DNA of 64,000 bases, from NCBI GenBank assembly GCA_944548615.1, contig OX155950.1:36373155-36437154 (forward strand), given 5' to 3'. The stretch's first letter is position 1. Every line of letters begins with the position of its first letter. This DNA is from Micropterix aruncella. Taxonomy: Eukaryota; Arthropoda; Insecta; Lepidoptera; Micropterigidae. This document shows positions 23,079 to 41,807 of the stretch, one piece after another. The position numbers and the translations under genes are program-made. The notes beneath the pieces were generated by a model. It was not told the DNA's origin, did no database searches, and saw nothing but the letters and a program-made list of their open reading frames with translations.

Positions 23079-23140
23079 TTTTAGAGCAGGAGTCAACTGA
23101 TGTGGTACTACTGAGGATGATAGTAAAGAAAATGCCTCAT

Positions 23141-23785
23141 GGAAAAGGTAAAACAACAGAAAACATAAACAACCCGAAGGAGGAGAAGATGGCACTCCGC
23201 GCGGGAAGTAGGATGTCAACAGCACACCAAGATAGCAACCTTTAATATGCCCTCCTCATCAGACGGACAGCTTTAAGATGGAGGAAGGGTCAGAAGCAGG
23301 GGTATATTCACAAGTAATACTAAAGTTAATTAATAATTAAAACCTAATTTTATAAGTATGATAATGCGGTGCGAAGGAACGGGGGCAGGGAATACTCCCG
23401 AAAGCTGGATGGAGCTGGTCTTGATAAAAGCATTGGGATCGCAAGCCACGATCTTCCAAGCGGAAACGGTAGTAGTCAATGGTTTTAAGAAGGAAAAACC
23501 AAGGTAATCTCAATATACAACTATTCAAGCAGCCGTTCTCTTTATTATACACTTTTGTATGTTTTTAGGGTTTTTGAAAAATGGTTAGGTCTCATAACAG
23601 TCCGTTTAATAATATTTACAGTTTGTATATTTGTTTAACATAGCTCCTACACATATTTTCAGCGAAGCAGTTTTTCTTTGTCTTTACAAGAAATCCCTTT
23701 CCCAGACGATTCATATCGAGTAATACGTTTATACACAGGTGTGTGGACCGTCTGTTGCTTTTTTTGGCAGCTAAAGGTTTCGTGC
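23141..23785. other. No gene recognised
   Basis: Unique-looking sequence without recognisable motifs; the open frame 23337-23552 (minus) has no domain I know. Confidence 0.5.
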
Positions 23786-23789
23786 AGCT

Positions 23790-24307
23790 TGGGCCATATG
23801 ACCTGTTCGTTACCTTAGGTGGCTCAACTTACAGTTCAACTCCCATCCGGTGGCCTCCTCGAAGAGGGACGAACCTGACAATGTACTCTGTGAACCCGGT
23901 CACGGCTGTGTCGTGGCCAGATGGGATCGGATACTCTGGGGGAAGACCTCGGGCGCTGCTGGGCGGCTTGCACATTTTGCGGTGTTAGCCAAGCGACTAT
24001 GCATTCCGGCGAATAACTGAAGGGGTCTGGAAACGCTATTACGCTCATCCTAAGTAGCAGGGGTGGTAGTTGACCTTATGTCAGCTACCTTATACCCGAT
24101 CCCTTGTGATATTGACGGTCAAAGGGCGCATCAGCGCAAGGGCGCTGGAAGTGGTGCATGAGGTTGGCCGACAGTTAAGCTTTCACCGGCTTGTCGATGG
24201 GGCTAGACAGTCTACTGTCTTTGTCCGTTAAGTCTTGGGAGATAGAACGACGTGATGTCCTTAAAACTCCCTGGGGTGACAGGTTCACTTGTTGTGTTGA
24301 AACCTCC
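23790..24307 (-). repeat. F1 repeat, copy e
   Basis: Inverse orientation. Ends at GGGGTGACAGGTTCACTTGT with the F1 start; includes AGTCTTGGGAGATAGAACGA-like and TGAAGGGGTCTGGAAACGCT-like words. Divergent, with an internal deletion. Confidence 0.7.
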
Positions 24308-25165
24308 CAGATGTTGCTTTTTCTTACATGGTAAAATATCACTTAGAGTGTAAGCACGTAGTCTTGGATAATTTCAGTAATATTTTTTTTTTTGTATTAG
24401 TTCTCAAGATATATTGCAAGGACTATACTGGATTGCCACTATCATGAATGGATCTACTTTAGAGCAACATACATATGTAGTGGTAGTAGAAGTGTATTTC
24501 AGTGGAGGTGGGGGGCGGTTTACCCCCCCCCCCCCCCCCCTTTCACTCTCCCCCCTCCACTAAAATACACTTCTGCCTTCTGCCTGCCGAAGTTTGGATA
24601 TGTAAGAGGAGTAGGCGTAAATCATATATAAATCATATATAAACAGTGATTGCAAAATCATATATAAACAGTGATTGCAAAAAATTTCTTTACAGGCTTA
24701 TACACAGTGATTACAATAAATTCATAAAACGACTCTTCAGAAATAATTGAAACATGAGTACTCAGAAAGGCTTTTATGTGAGGATCACAATTTTAATAAT
24801 CGCCATTGGCATAGAAATTGAAAAATCTTTCGTTAATCTCCGAGTCAAAGAGTTAATTAACACTCTAAACTTGTAAACTATCGAAGTAAACTTTGCTCTA
24901 TCTTATTGAAATACAAATTGACACTGAGTTGTATCATTTTAAAATCGGTATCTGAATGTCACTTTAGTAATTTTGGCACGTATTTCTCGATATTTCTCTG
25001 CATATTTCTTATAAAATATAAAAGATACAAACTTTAGACCTTCATCTTACTATTTGTATACCATATGTAGTTAAAACATTTGTAATTATAACTTTTATTT
25101 TGATTATACAATGTAATACTTAAGTCCGTATTAGTAATACTTAAGTAAAGTATACCGGGGTCATA
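24308..25165. repeat. Long hairpin with poly-C loop (24487-24580); otherwise no gene
   Basis: AGAAGTGTATTTCAGTGGAG then a G run pairs with a C run and CTCCACTAAAATACACTTCT. The loop side has an 18-base C run. The remainder to 25165 is AT-rich; AAATCATATATAAACAGTGA TTGCAA occurs twice near 24635 and 24656. Confidence 0.65.
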
Positions 25166-25238
25166 CATCCACAGGGCCCAGTGGCATAATGGTTAGTTCG
25201 CCTGATTATACATTGGGCTTGATTGCGTTTCTTCGTGA

Positions 25239-26100
25239 ATGGAACGTTTCTTCGTGAATTCTTCCATTCCTGGATGGATAAATGGATACGGAAAAATGGA
25301 GGAAAAATGGAGGAAAAATGGATACGGAAAATATCACGAGACACGCACACGATCTAATAAGGACGAAACTCAAAAACCGAGCAGATCAAGAGCATTCTTA
25401 CCATACGTCAAGGGCGTGACTGATCGAATAAGTAAGATGCTAAACAGATTCGATATAAAAACGATCTTCAAACCGACCCAAAATATAGCTCGATTTTTGA
25501 GGCCTGTAAAGGATGTAATACCACTGCAAACCCCGGGTGTGTATAAAGTCGAATGCAGCTGCGGTCTAGCCTACGTTGGACAAACGAAACGGCCCATAGC
25601 CACGCGACTGACAGAACACATCAAAGCTGTTAAAAACGTTCAGCGAGAAAAATCGGCGATCTGCGACCATATATTGGATAGCGGAAGTAACCACTGGATG
25701 CAGTTTCAAATCCCATTGTTCTATCCAAGGAACAATTCTACTTTCCTCGCATGATCGGGAAGCCATTGAAATAAGAAGAACTCCGAACTTCAATAGAGAT
25801 GACGGCTACAAACTCTCTTCTACGTGGAACCCTCTTCTTAAAATGTTCCCGCCGCCGAACGCCGAACGCAAAGACGTAAAACAGGATACAGTGAGTGTTG
25901 TGTGCAAGACGGATTTTAAAAATTCCCGCGCTCCGAGCCCGGCCCCCCACCACCGTTATAACCTACGCAGTGGCGGCAGCGGTTTGCGGCCTACCCGCAA
26001 AACAACGGACTGACAGCTCTTCAGTCTACCCTAGACAACGGCGGCTGCAACGTCACCGAAACGTCGGGTCCTACAAATTTCACGCGGTAAATTCGTTTTC
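25239..26100 (+). pseudogene. Penelope-like element, GIY-YIG endonuclease fragment
   Basis: Penelope-like elements encode a reverse transcriptase fused to a GIY-YIG endonuclease. The 171-codon frame 25239-25754 shows the linker (residues 52-100: RAFLPYVKGVTDRISKML, then a fragment ending RPVKD) and the nuclease: GVY at 100-102, CxC at 106-108, YVG at 112-114, Arg123 and Glu126 in TRLTEHI. In another frame from about 25750 the protein continues DREAIEIRRTPNFNRDDGYK and LSSTWNPLL, the usual tail, so a frameshift sits near 25745. The first ~45 residues are short repeats and not Penelope. No reverse transcriptase is upstream. Expected terminal repeats are not found; the right side runs into (AT)n. 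Confidence 0.8.
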
Positions 26101-26127
26101 TATCCTATTTATAATGTCAAACAACCG

Positions 26128-27238
<1,111 letters not shown>

Positions 27239-27339
27239 ACAATATTATACAATTTTATCTTATGTTTTGAACTCTTGTAAATATCATATAGACTTAAGTA
27301 TAAACTTCTCGACCAGAAATTACGATTTATATCTTATTT

Positions 27340-28789
<1,450 letters not shown>

Positions 28790-28799
28790 TAGCTGACCC

Positions 28800-28817
28800 G
28801 GCAAACGTTGTTTTGCC
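28800..28817 (-). terminator. Helitron 3'-end hairpin
   Basis: Minus strand GGCAAAACAACGTTTGCC: a 6-bp stem with a six-base loop, 11 bases from the CTAG end. In Helitrons this hairpin is thought to mark the end of rolling-circle transfer. Confidence 0.85.
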
Positions 28818-29042
28818 ATATAAATATTTTTTAAGTAATTTCTAATGTAGACAAAAAATAGCTTACTTATTGTAAGTGTGTAAGAATGTGGTATACGCGT
28901 GAAATAGGCATGGAGCACTGTGAACGATGAGGGAATATAAAAATAACAAAAGGCAAACATTATTTTTAAGTTATTATAATTTATTCCTTAAAATTATATA
29001 TCATTAATTAATCAATTACGTCAGTAACACTAACAAACAATA

Positions 29043-32000
29043 TCAATCTCTTAATGCTATAGCGTGAACAATATTTTTTGTTAGTCCATCTTTAGCTAAC
29101 ACAAACAAACTGGATGGTTTACCCACTCGAGAGCATGCCACGTATAATTGTCCGTGTGAAAAACATGGTGTTCTCAAATCTAAGCCACAAATAGACATCG
29201 TTTGACCTTGGGATTTGTTGATTGTCATTGCAAATGCCAATCTAATCGGAAACTGAATACGTTTGAATTGAATTGGCACATCTGTAGGTATAATAGGAAT
29301 TCGTGGTATTAATATATTTTCACCTCGGAACTTGCCATTTAAAATGCTGGCTTCGATCACGTTTTTCATTAATTTTTGAATGACTAATCGCGTACCGTTG
29401 CACAGCCGGGGCGGGTTCAAATTACGAAGCAAGATAATCGCAGATCCAACCTTTAATTGTAAATTATGCGGTGGCATGCCTGGCAAATCCAGTGAGTTCA
29501 AAAACTCTGTGGGAAAATTTACTGCTTCGCTGTCGTCGCAAACTGTATCAATAGATTTATATGATACCAAGTTCCCTGGCAACAACATTTGTATCTTCAG
29601 ATTTAAATTGTCAACGTCTACATTTTTTGCCGCTAAAATTGCTCTTTCTGCAAGCCACTCATGATTTATGTACTGTGTGTGTACATCGGGAAATATTTGT
29701 TCAATGAGAGTATCTTTCGAATCAGCGATTGTGCAGAAATCGGTCGGTAATTTTACGTATCCAGTTTCATCTATAGCAACTTTTCCATCACCAATATCTA
29801 AGAGTTGTTTTGAAAATGTTTCAGCGGATGGATCTTGAAGCATTTGAACGCGCATATTTACTTTCAGCTGTACTTTTTCAACATTACGCCACAATGGAGA
29901 TGATTTTAAGCAAGCGTTGATCTCATCAGCGTATGTTGAACGTGGAATGACTGGAAGTGTTTGCCTGAAATCACCTGAAAGGACCAACAGAGTTCCGCCA
30001 AATAGTTTGTCGTTGTTTTTAATATCTTTCAATGTCCTGTTCAACGCCTCAAGCGAATGTTTGTGTGCCATAGTACATTCATCCCAGATGATAATTTTAC
30101 ACTGTTTCAGCACGGTGGCCATGGACGATTGTTTCTTAATGTTGCATACTGCGTCAGGGTTATTCTGAATATTTAGTGGCAGCTTAAATACTGAATGAGC
30201 TGTTCTGCCTCCATCCAATAAAGTTGCTGCAATGCCCGATGATGCAACGGCCAATGCGATGCCATTATTTGATCGTATTTCAGCAAGAATTAGCGAAATA
30301 ACGAATGTTTTGCCAGTTCCACCCGGTGCATCCAAAAAGAAGAACCCACCTTGTCCAGCTGAAACTGCGAGCATAATGCGATCATAAATGGTTCTTTGTT
30401 CCTCATTCATTAGTGGGACATTGCGGGCAACAATCGCTGCCATTTCTACAGTGCTGTACTGCAGTTCACGATTCATTTCAGTATTCATTAAATCAGATGC
30501 AGTTCGATTTGGCGAATTCATACCGAAATGACTGAGTCGTAAGTTGGCAATGACAATGCAAAGATCCTCAATAGCAATTAATGCTTTATTGTACATTGCG
30601 TCGCTGAATGTTATGGTTAGATCATGGCACCGTGTACGATGTTGATGCAATATATCATCAGTCATTGAATCTTTGTGATTATCCCACAATATCTGTGCTC
30701 GGGCTGGGAAACATGTAGTCAACACTATAGCGAATAGTAGACGAATTTGTATTGCTGTACAGTTCAATGCAGCTTCAGCAAGCATACATTCCCACTGGTT
30801 GTCGTCTTCCAGCAAGCCGAGTGCAAGGCATGCATCTTTATACGTTGGATAGTGTTGCCCATTCACTTTACGTATATCTTGAAATGATAATGGGCCAGTA
30901 ACATTAACCAACAACAGTCGAAGATAAAAGCACTCAGTGTGTCTTGGATTGACTGTAAATAATCGCCCCAAGGCGTTTGATTTAAATAAATTGAGACATG
31001 CAGCAACTGGTGAGCCTTGCTTACGGGGCATCCATGTTTTTGTTTGAGTCCACGTGAAATAGCGTGGTACTTGTGAATAGAGTAATGTTCGTGCAAAGGC
31101 ACCAAAATCATCCGCACGATTACACAATTCAAAAAATTCAGTGAGTGTAGTTTTAGGTGGATTTATTGCACGATCAATCGCTGTCTCGTTCGTGAAAAAT
31201 ACGCGCTGACCGTTTTCAAGATGGACGGCTAACTGAACAACTGCTGGATCCCGTTCATGAATTGGAAAACCAAAGATACGCCAAGCAGCTTCATTGGAGC
31301 TGATGTACCGACCAATTTGGTAGAGCGTTATTTCATCGTTTTTATTCACTGGAGGAGCATTCACATTAGTATTTTCCACTCTAAACACAGCCATATCACT
31401 GCCCTTATGGACATACTTGCAAATGTATTTGATGCTCTTCACAGAACTGCAGAACTCAACATTAATATGAGCATTGTATGTCTTGCTCAGCAGAGGCGAA
31501 TATGGCACCACCCAACGATTGTCAATATCAATGTCTGTGTTGCTGATATTTTTAATAAATGATTGTCCGCCATTATCGGGATTTCTTCGACGATATATTG
31601 GGTATCCGTCGACATTTGTGACCGTATCATTAGTAAAATCTTTAGGGAAATTTTTAGTACATTTTCCATGTGCCATGCAAGGCGATGAACGATTAAGAGT
31701 ACCACATGGACCATGGATCATGTTTGTTGTAACAATATCAAACAGCAGTTGGTCAGTGGACGGATCTGGAATTTCCGCAGAAATGATACTATCGATTTTT
31801 TCAGGACGGATTTTGTCGATTAACCAAACCAAAATGTGTGCATGAGGTAATCCTCGCTTTTGCCACTCAACCGAATACAGCCAGCAACGTGTGGGACCGA
31901 ATACATGTAATTTAGTAATGAAACTTATTAAAGACTTCAACTTTTGTCTGAACACACGTGCTGTAATGTCATGGCGATGTATTGCATTTTGGCCAGGCAA

Positions 32001-33656
32001 TAGCAAAGATGCAATCTCTGGCCATTTTGGATTACATGTGAACGTGATAAATAAACATGGTCGTCCATATTCGCGCACGAAAGTCAGAGCATCCTGTATA
32101 TATTCTTGCATATGACGTGGACTGCCTACGTACGATGATGGTAAAATGACATGGTTACCAATTTCGGCGACGTCGGCGTTGTTGTTGATAGCGTCTCGCA
32201 AATGAATGTACTCTTCCGCACGCAGCTTTAGTCGATTATATCGTAAGTATCGTAGTCGTTCGCCCTCAATCTTCGCGTACATGTCGACCATGAATTGTTG
32301 ACAAAGCTCACGACATCGTAGAATGACGTTGTCCAGGCCGCGTCTAATCATTAATCGGTACGCATAATAATCCTTTGAGCTAACGTTCTTGTTTGTTTCA
32401 GCTCCTGTAATAATATATTCATAAAAATTAATTTAAATTAATTACGTTCAATAATTTAATTGTTTTGTTAAATGATTAATGATCAAATTCATAATCAATA
32501 AAGTACCTGATACGGGATCTCGTTGTTTTATGTTTATGCAATATCCGTCTTGTCCCTTCCAGAATATTAGCGGATATTGGAGAGCGTCATATGAACGATG
32601 TGTATCAGCAATGAACTGAAGATTATTATTTCTTCTACGAATCACAATTTCTCGTGCACCTGTACGATCGCCAACCATGATTCCAGCAACATCATCAACA
32701 ACGGGTGCATTGAATCTACGAATATGCTCTCCAGCTGGTGTTTTATCAGGATTAATGACGATAGCGTGATTGTCGCTTTGTAATTTGTGCATGTGTGATT
32801 TGAATATTTTCAACAATTCGTTGTGCTCGTTCAATAGAGCATCCAGCTCGCTGACGATGCGTCTGGCATAAAATGAATCAAGGTTATTATAATCACAACG
32901 TGCATTCACGCGATTGGCAAGTGCGCTTCCGGAATCCTCGCCGCCCATGAAGTAGATTTGTAAAAATTTATGTGGTTCGTTTGGCATTGGCAGCAGTGAG
33001 CCCATTTTATGATAAACTTGGCCTCTGATTTTGAATGTAGAATTGTATTGTTGACCATTTGCATTAGTATTTCGAACTATTTCTGTTGCTCCGAACGATG
33101 TCATTTGAAAGCATGAATTGAATGTTCGAATTGACTTCAGGAACACGTTAGAATCTGGATCCGTGCCGATAAGTAAACCGTTCAATGGTTCAGGTGGTGT
33201 TTCAATTTCAGGTAGTTGCACTTTTCCTGACGCGCAACACATCCCAGCTGGCTCATTTTTGAATTTCAGAGCATGACAATGCGGACATTCCTTGTCCATA
33301 GCACCAATTACCACTTTTGAATGAGCATAATATTCAATATCGGGCTCATACTGAAATGCTAGACGCAGGAATGAATCAGATGTAAATGCTCGATGTACCT
33401 GTTGTCGTTGTTGGTCATTCGTTCTGCGTCTATTGACTGTGAAACGGCGTGATTGTCGTTGTTCTAATCTTATTACTTCATTGCGTTTAGCTCGTGTATC
33501 TTCTGACTCTTCTTGACGCAATTGAGCCATTCTGACACGTGCATCAGTATTTTGTTGCTGGATTTGTTCTTCGGTTCTTTCGGATCTTCTATTTCCCAAG
33601 CTTCGAGATTTACTTGTATTACGGCTCAAATCAGTCCCTTTGCGTTTTCTTGGCAT
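29043..33656 (-). CDS. Helitron Rep/helicase (two exons, 1503 residues)
   Basis: Exon 1 is 33656-32507, exon 2 is 32404-29043. Rolling-circle transposase: the Rep part nicks and rejoins DNA strands through tyrosines, and the PIF1-type helicase unwinds the donor. Residues 124-141: cysteine-rich finger (CPHC ... CC). 502-509: FITFTCNP, Rep motif 1. His571 and His573: the HUH metal site in LPHAHILVW. Tyr710 and Tyr714: the catalytic pair in KYICKYVHKG. 1078-1083: Walker A GGTGKT. 1157-1160: Walker B WDEC. 1194-1198: GDFRQ. From 1443: NKSQGQT, then QLYVACSRV near 1469. No stop or frameshift interrupts it once the intron is removed, and the length is in the usual animal Helitron range of about 1400-1500. 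The start ATG precedes a basic MPRKRKG stretch. The element is inserted in (AT)n DNA. Confidence 0.93.
32405..32506 (-). other. 102-bp intron in the Helitron gene
   Basis: On the minus strand the donor is CAG|GTACTT and the acceptor TTATTACAG|GAG. Removing it joins Gly384 (split codon) to AETNKNVSSKDYYAYRL and on to MIRRGL, giving one continuous Helitron frame. Without splicing, the first frame stops at codon 402 inside the intron. The joined segment DPVSGAETNKNVSS fits the conserved order of Helitron proteins. Confidence 0.85.
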
Positions 33657-35027
33657 TGCTCACTGTACAAAACACACATAAAAAGAATTAATGAAATTAC
33701 TTAATGACGAAAAATGTTAAAATGTTAAAAATTCAGATAAAAGTTGTAAAAAATTAAAATTTACGAAAAAAATTGTCTCTTATAATTATGATGGGCCCGA
33801 CTCCGGTCGGTGAATTCCATGGCAGCTGCGTTTGTATTTATTTATATTCTCATACAACCAATATTTCCATCGATATTTCAAAATAAAGATTCATAATTAT
33901 TGATTCAAATTTTTGGAAACTATGAAAATCTTAATTGTTAAATTACATTTTTTTAATAAAATTAAATTAAAATTACATTTTTATAAGATCAAATATATTT
34001 GCCGTAATGTCAAAAACTTAAGAGCATTAATTGTAAAATGTTAAAATGAAATCACGGCATAAATCTTGGCCCTAGTTATAATGTAGGTATTTAATATTTG
34101 GTTGTACACACATTCATTTACATATTCATGTAAACATTAGATTGTTTTACAAAAGCGAAATATTTTATTTTTCATAATCATATCGAAAATATATGGTTAG
34201 AAATGGTAAAAAACAAATGAATACAAAAAAAAAGTATGCCCAATTTTAATAAAAATTAAATTCCACCGAATCTTTTTTGACCGTTTCCAACAACATTTTC
34301 GATATAAATAAAAAAAAGTATACTTACAACACAAAAGCCGTTGTTGGTGGAAGCTCGTGCCACGTGTTGAGTACTTTTGAGGTTATGAAAATCACTTGAT
34401 TAACTAATCGCGCAAAATACCCTCTAAATTGATAATTTTATTATTATCAATAAAATAGGAATTTTGTATTATTAATAAAATATGAGAGTTACATTGAGTT
34501 AGCAAAATAATAATTGTCAACGTTACTACTACACTTGATGCATAAACAATAATGATGGCCGACAACTGTGTAGGGAGTGAAAGAAGTCTTATTGTGTGAG
34601 AGAAACAGGAGACCGGCTTCGTTCTCATGCCTACTCCGTGCTATTTACTGGGTCAGAAGTGACACCTGTAGACAACTGGCGGGGATAACTAATGACGATT
34701 GATCAGTTATCGACCGGGGATGAAAAATGATTAAATTACTAAAATGGCTATTAAAAAATAGGGGTTGGTGATAAAAGGGTAAAAATTTAGGATTGTATGT
34801 ATTTTTTAATGCGACATAATAAAAAAAATAAAGAAATTAAAAAATGTCAAAAAATTAAAGAAAAATGTTAAGGGTGCACAACCCTTATCACTAAGGGGTA
34901 TGAAAAATAGATGTTGGCCGATTCTCAGACCTACTCAATATGCTCACAAAATTTCATGAGAATCGGTCAAGCCGTTTCGGAGGAGTACGGGAACGAACAT
35001 TGTGACACGAGAATTTTATATATAAGA

Positions 35028-38907
<3,880 letters not shown>

Positions 38908-38938
<31 letters not shown>
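38908..38938. repeat. Short (AT)n tract closing satellite A
   Basis: About 30 bases of AT dinucleotide directly at the right end of the palindrome. Confidence 0.95.
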
Positions 38939-38940
<2 letters not shown>

Positions 38941-39540
38941 TAATTTTTATAACCGCTTTTCAAAAGAAACTGAAACGCCCACCAGTATTAGCTTAGGTAG
39001 GTAGCATACTCGTATATTGTCGCCTCCCCCTGATTAATGTTAACATTTTCCGATATGACCTACCCTTTTTGGTGTAAATTTATGACGCTTCCTTCATTGT
39101 AAATTAATTTTACTACTTAATTTTAATGAAGTAGCCACTAATTAGTCAAAATGCCCAACAATGATTAATTATATAATTGAAATAAGCAAGTTGGCCATGC
39201 GATCGCGACGTCGTCGCGGCGCTAGTGGAAATTAATTATCTCGCTGGGTATTTTGCATTGGAAGCCAATTTTGAACACCGCAGCTGTTGCAAGTTAAATG
39301 AATCGCTGATTTTATGGCCAGAGTTGACTTCGAAATTCTCTCTTGAAAGCGGCACTGCGCCCGTTGCCTTAAATATTCAATACTTGCCATATTGTGGAGG
39401 TGGCTCAACATCTGTTAGAGACTCTGGCTACGGAGGACTTTCCTCATTACAATAATTCCAAGTATACTCGTGTGGCTTACGGAAAAAATAATTATTTAAT
39501 TATACATAAAAAATAAAAATAAAAAAGCGGGTATCCTTGT
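38939..39540. other. No gene recognised
   Basis: The 76-codon open frame at 39225 shows no domain. Otherwise AT-rich unique sequence. Confidence 0.5.
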
Positions 39541-39925
39541 AGGGAGCAAACCTTGAGTGCAGCAACCATGTTATGGTAAAACTTGGAATGGGCTATCAAA
39601 GATAATATTGGGCTATCTTAACTAAATGTGTATACAAAATTTCGTGTCTGTGCTGTTGACCGTTGAGGAGTCACCTTGTCGGGAGCCAACCCTGAGGTGA
39701 GCCAACTACTTTTTGAGGAGTTTCCTCAATTCCTCATGTATAGCATCATCAGAACAGGATTTTGATAAAAATGGACCAATCTGGAAATATATCCTTTCAA
39801 AGAAAAAAAATATTGTCCAAATCGGTTCATAAATCACAGAATTCTGAGGTAACAAATTAAAAAAAAAGAAATACAACCGAATTTATAACCTCTTCTTTTT
39901 TTGAAGTCGGTTAATAATAAGAATT
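39541..39925 (+). repeat. F2 repeat, copy 1 (body unit plus tail)
   Basis: F2 has ~115-bp body units with AAACTTAGAACGGGCTATCA, TACAAAATTTCGTGTCTGTG and CTGTTGACCGTTGAGGAGT, then either of two tails. This copy has the tail with CATCAGAACARRATTTTGAT and the end TTTTTTTGAAGTCGGTTAA. I recall this end as widespread in Lepidoptera. No gene. Confidence 0.7.
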
Positions 39926-39989
39926 ATACCATCAACCATATCCATTAATGCGTTCATCTCTCCGATATCCTGATATATGCTAATGACTG

Positions 39990-40570
39990 CACTAGGAGTT
40001 AATGGGCCCAGTTCAGTTCGGCCATTAAGACCGGGTAGGACTCTGTACCTGCAGGCGTGTTTCCCCTGGGAATCCTTACTTCGGGCGCTCCTGGACGGTT
40101 TGCGCACCATGCGGCATCAGTTAATCGATTGTGCATTCCGACAGATAACCAGAGGAGTCTGGAAACGGCTTTGTTTCTTGTAGAGCGAGGGTGGTTGTTA
40201 ACCGTATGACAGCCGCTCTTGAAACGACTAATCAGCTACGCGATGCCGGGTGAACAGCCGGGCAAAAGATGCTGTGGTCCGCGATAGATTCGGTTAATTT
40301 CGAATCGCTGCTTTCATAAGGTAGAGGACCGCGCAAGCGACCTCGAACCCGTAACCAGCTGGGAGGCAGGAGAAACCTGGCCGAAACTGGTAGTAAGGGC
40401 GCGAGCTCTGCCCGGTGGGTGTCAATTCTCGGTGTCTCGCGGTAAGGCGTTGGCTTCTTACGGGCGAGTGGCGTAACTAGACAGTAGACTACTCACCTCG
40501 CGCGAGACAGAACGATAAATATCCTTAAAACTTCCTGGGATGACGGGTTCGCCTTTGTAGTTGAAACCTC
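39990..40570 (-). repeat. F1 repeat, copy f
   Basis: Inverse orientation, with both ends: GGAGTTAATGGGCCC at the left and GATGACGGGTTCGCCTTTGT at the right. Fairly complete (~580 bp). Confidence 0.8.
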
Positions 40571-41385
40571 TGTTAGGTGCTGATGACTAAACTCTACAAT
40601 CTACAACTTTCGCGTACCATTATACCATTATAATAATATACTCGTATTTATATCGCTATTCATGTATCTAAATATTTTAACATGTGTAATTATACTTCGC
40701 CTACATGTTATAGACGTTGAAATATTACTATTATCATTGATTTTATATAAAATCAATGCTATTATTAAAATATTATTATATAACCAAAATATAACATTAT
40801 ATCCTAACAAAATATTTTTCGACCTATTTGCACGACGTAAGTTATAAATAGCATAATAACATGTTTTTTCGAGGAATTTTGTATCTAATTATAAGTTTAT
40901 GCTGTTACCTTACCTAAGTAAATAAGATAAATAAAAAAGACACAAAGGTATGTACATTCTCGAAATGTACAAAATGTATAAACGACTGTACTCTCTTGCA
41001 AGATAATATTAATCGCCTAACTCTATAATGTGCCAAGGACCATCTTTAAATATATAGGCTAATAATTGTCACGTTATCACTTTCTCAAGAAAAATATCCG
41101 ACCTAGTTTTTAATTTTACACATCAAACAAAATCGCGGACAGCAAATTATATACTACCAGGGATGTCAGTAGCGAAGAGAGTGGCCGCTGCATGTTCATC
41201 ATTTGATGATAGTTTCATACGAAATATTGCGATTTTATTTATGCATTAAATAAGTTAATGCAAATATTGCGGTTTGGCAATCCAAACATCTTTTTTAATA
41301 AAAAAATATACATTTGTACATATTTCAAAAACTCTCAGTCAGAAGATTACTTTTTGTAGTTGATGTCATTCAAACATCTGTGCTG
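40571..41385. other. No gene recognised
   Basis: Strongly AT-rich; no repeat or coding feature that I can support. Confidence 0.5.
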
Positions 41386-41389
41386 AACC

Positions 41390-41725
41390 ATCAGATCCGT
41401 GCAGATATGTCGTTTTTATATAAATATCGGCAAATATTTCACTAATCGCTTGGCCTTTCGCTGCAGACACCATTTTGCTTAGCACGGCTAGGCAAAGTGT
41501 GGTCTTTTTTAATGCTCTTCACATAACCCCAAAAATGCTTTTGATTATTAATACAACTATTCTCTTCGTTTGCATTAACAGTTTGCCATTCGCTTTTTGC
41601 AATAAAGTATTAAACTCCATACTATGAATGATGCTGCATGATTTACTCTTCGACCAAGCATTGCGTCTTAAATTTATCTCCTGGCATTAGACGCTCTGTA
41701 CTCAAATCCAGGATTTAAACGCTGC
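41390..41725 (-). pseudogene. LINE linker-region fragment
   Basis: On the minus strand, around 41600-41420, the translation reads NQKHFWGYVKSIKKDHTLPS, then RAKQNGVCSERPS. This is the pattern WxFVKxxRxxxxIP seen between endonuclease and reverse transcriptase of Jockey/CR1-like LINEs. The frame is broken on both sides. Confidence 0.45.
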
Positions 41726-41807
41726 TTTTCTCATAATACATAATAAAAAATTTATTTACTTTCCTCGCTTAGGAAAAAAGTTGATATATCTATGTATAGG
41801 GGATTTG

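Larger units (their letters stand above)
19315..23140 (+). repeat. Tandem array of ~144-bp units, interrupted four times
   Basis: Unit consensus words: AAGCCTATCCCCGCTCTATC, GGTACAGGTCTCGTAATATT, GATCGCAGAAGAAATCAAAC, ATTCTAGAGCAGGCGTGGAC, GATGATAGCAGACAAAATG. Unit starts are near 19357, 19555, 19699, 19843, 19989, 20133, 20962, 22166 and 22311; spacing is 143-146 bp where uninterrupted, 198 bp for the first. The first two also share a leader, AAATCGACTTCAGACMGYCTG. Insertions lie at about 20228-20899, 21032-21667, 21712-22124 and 22393-23078. No protein is encoded. Confidence 0.85.

Noticed and set aside
25170..25215. tRNA-like word GTGGCATAATGGTTAGTTCGCC near 25180
   Set aside because: It resembles a tRNA A box, but no acceptor stem, T arm or B box follows at the right distance; at most it is a relic of a SINE head.
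26040..26085. CGAAACGTCGGGTCC as a hammerhead ribozyme of the Penelope-like element
   Set aside because: The CUGAUGA core was not found near it, so the motif is incomplete.
29380..32115. Plus-strand frames of 74-123 codons inside the Helitron
   Set aside because: They are antisense shadows of the Rep/helicase gene.
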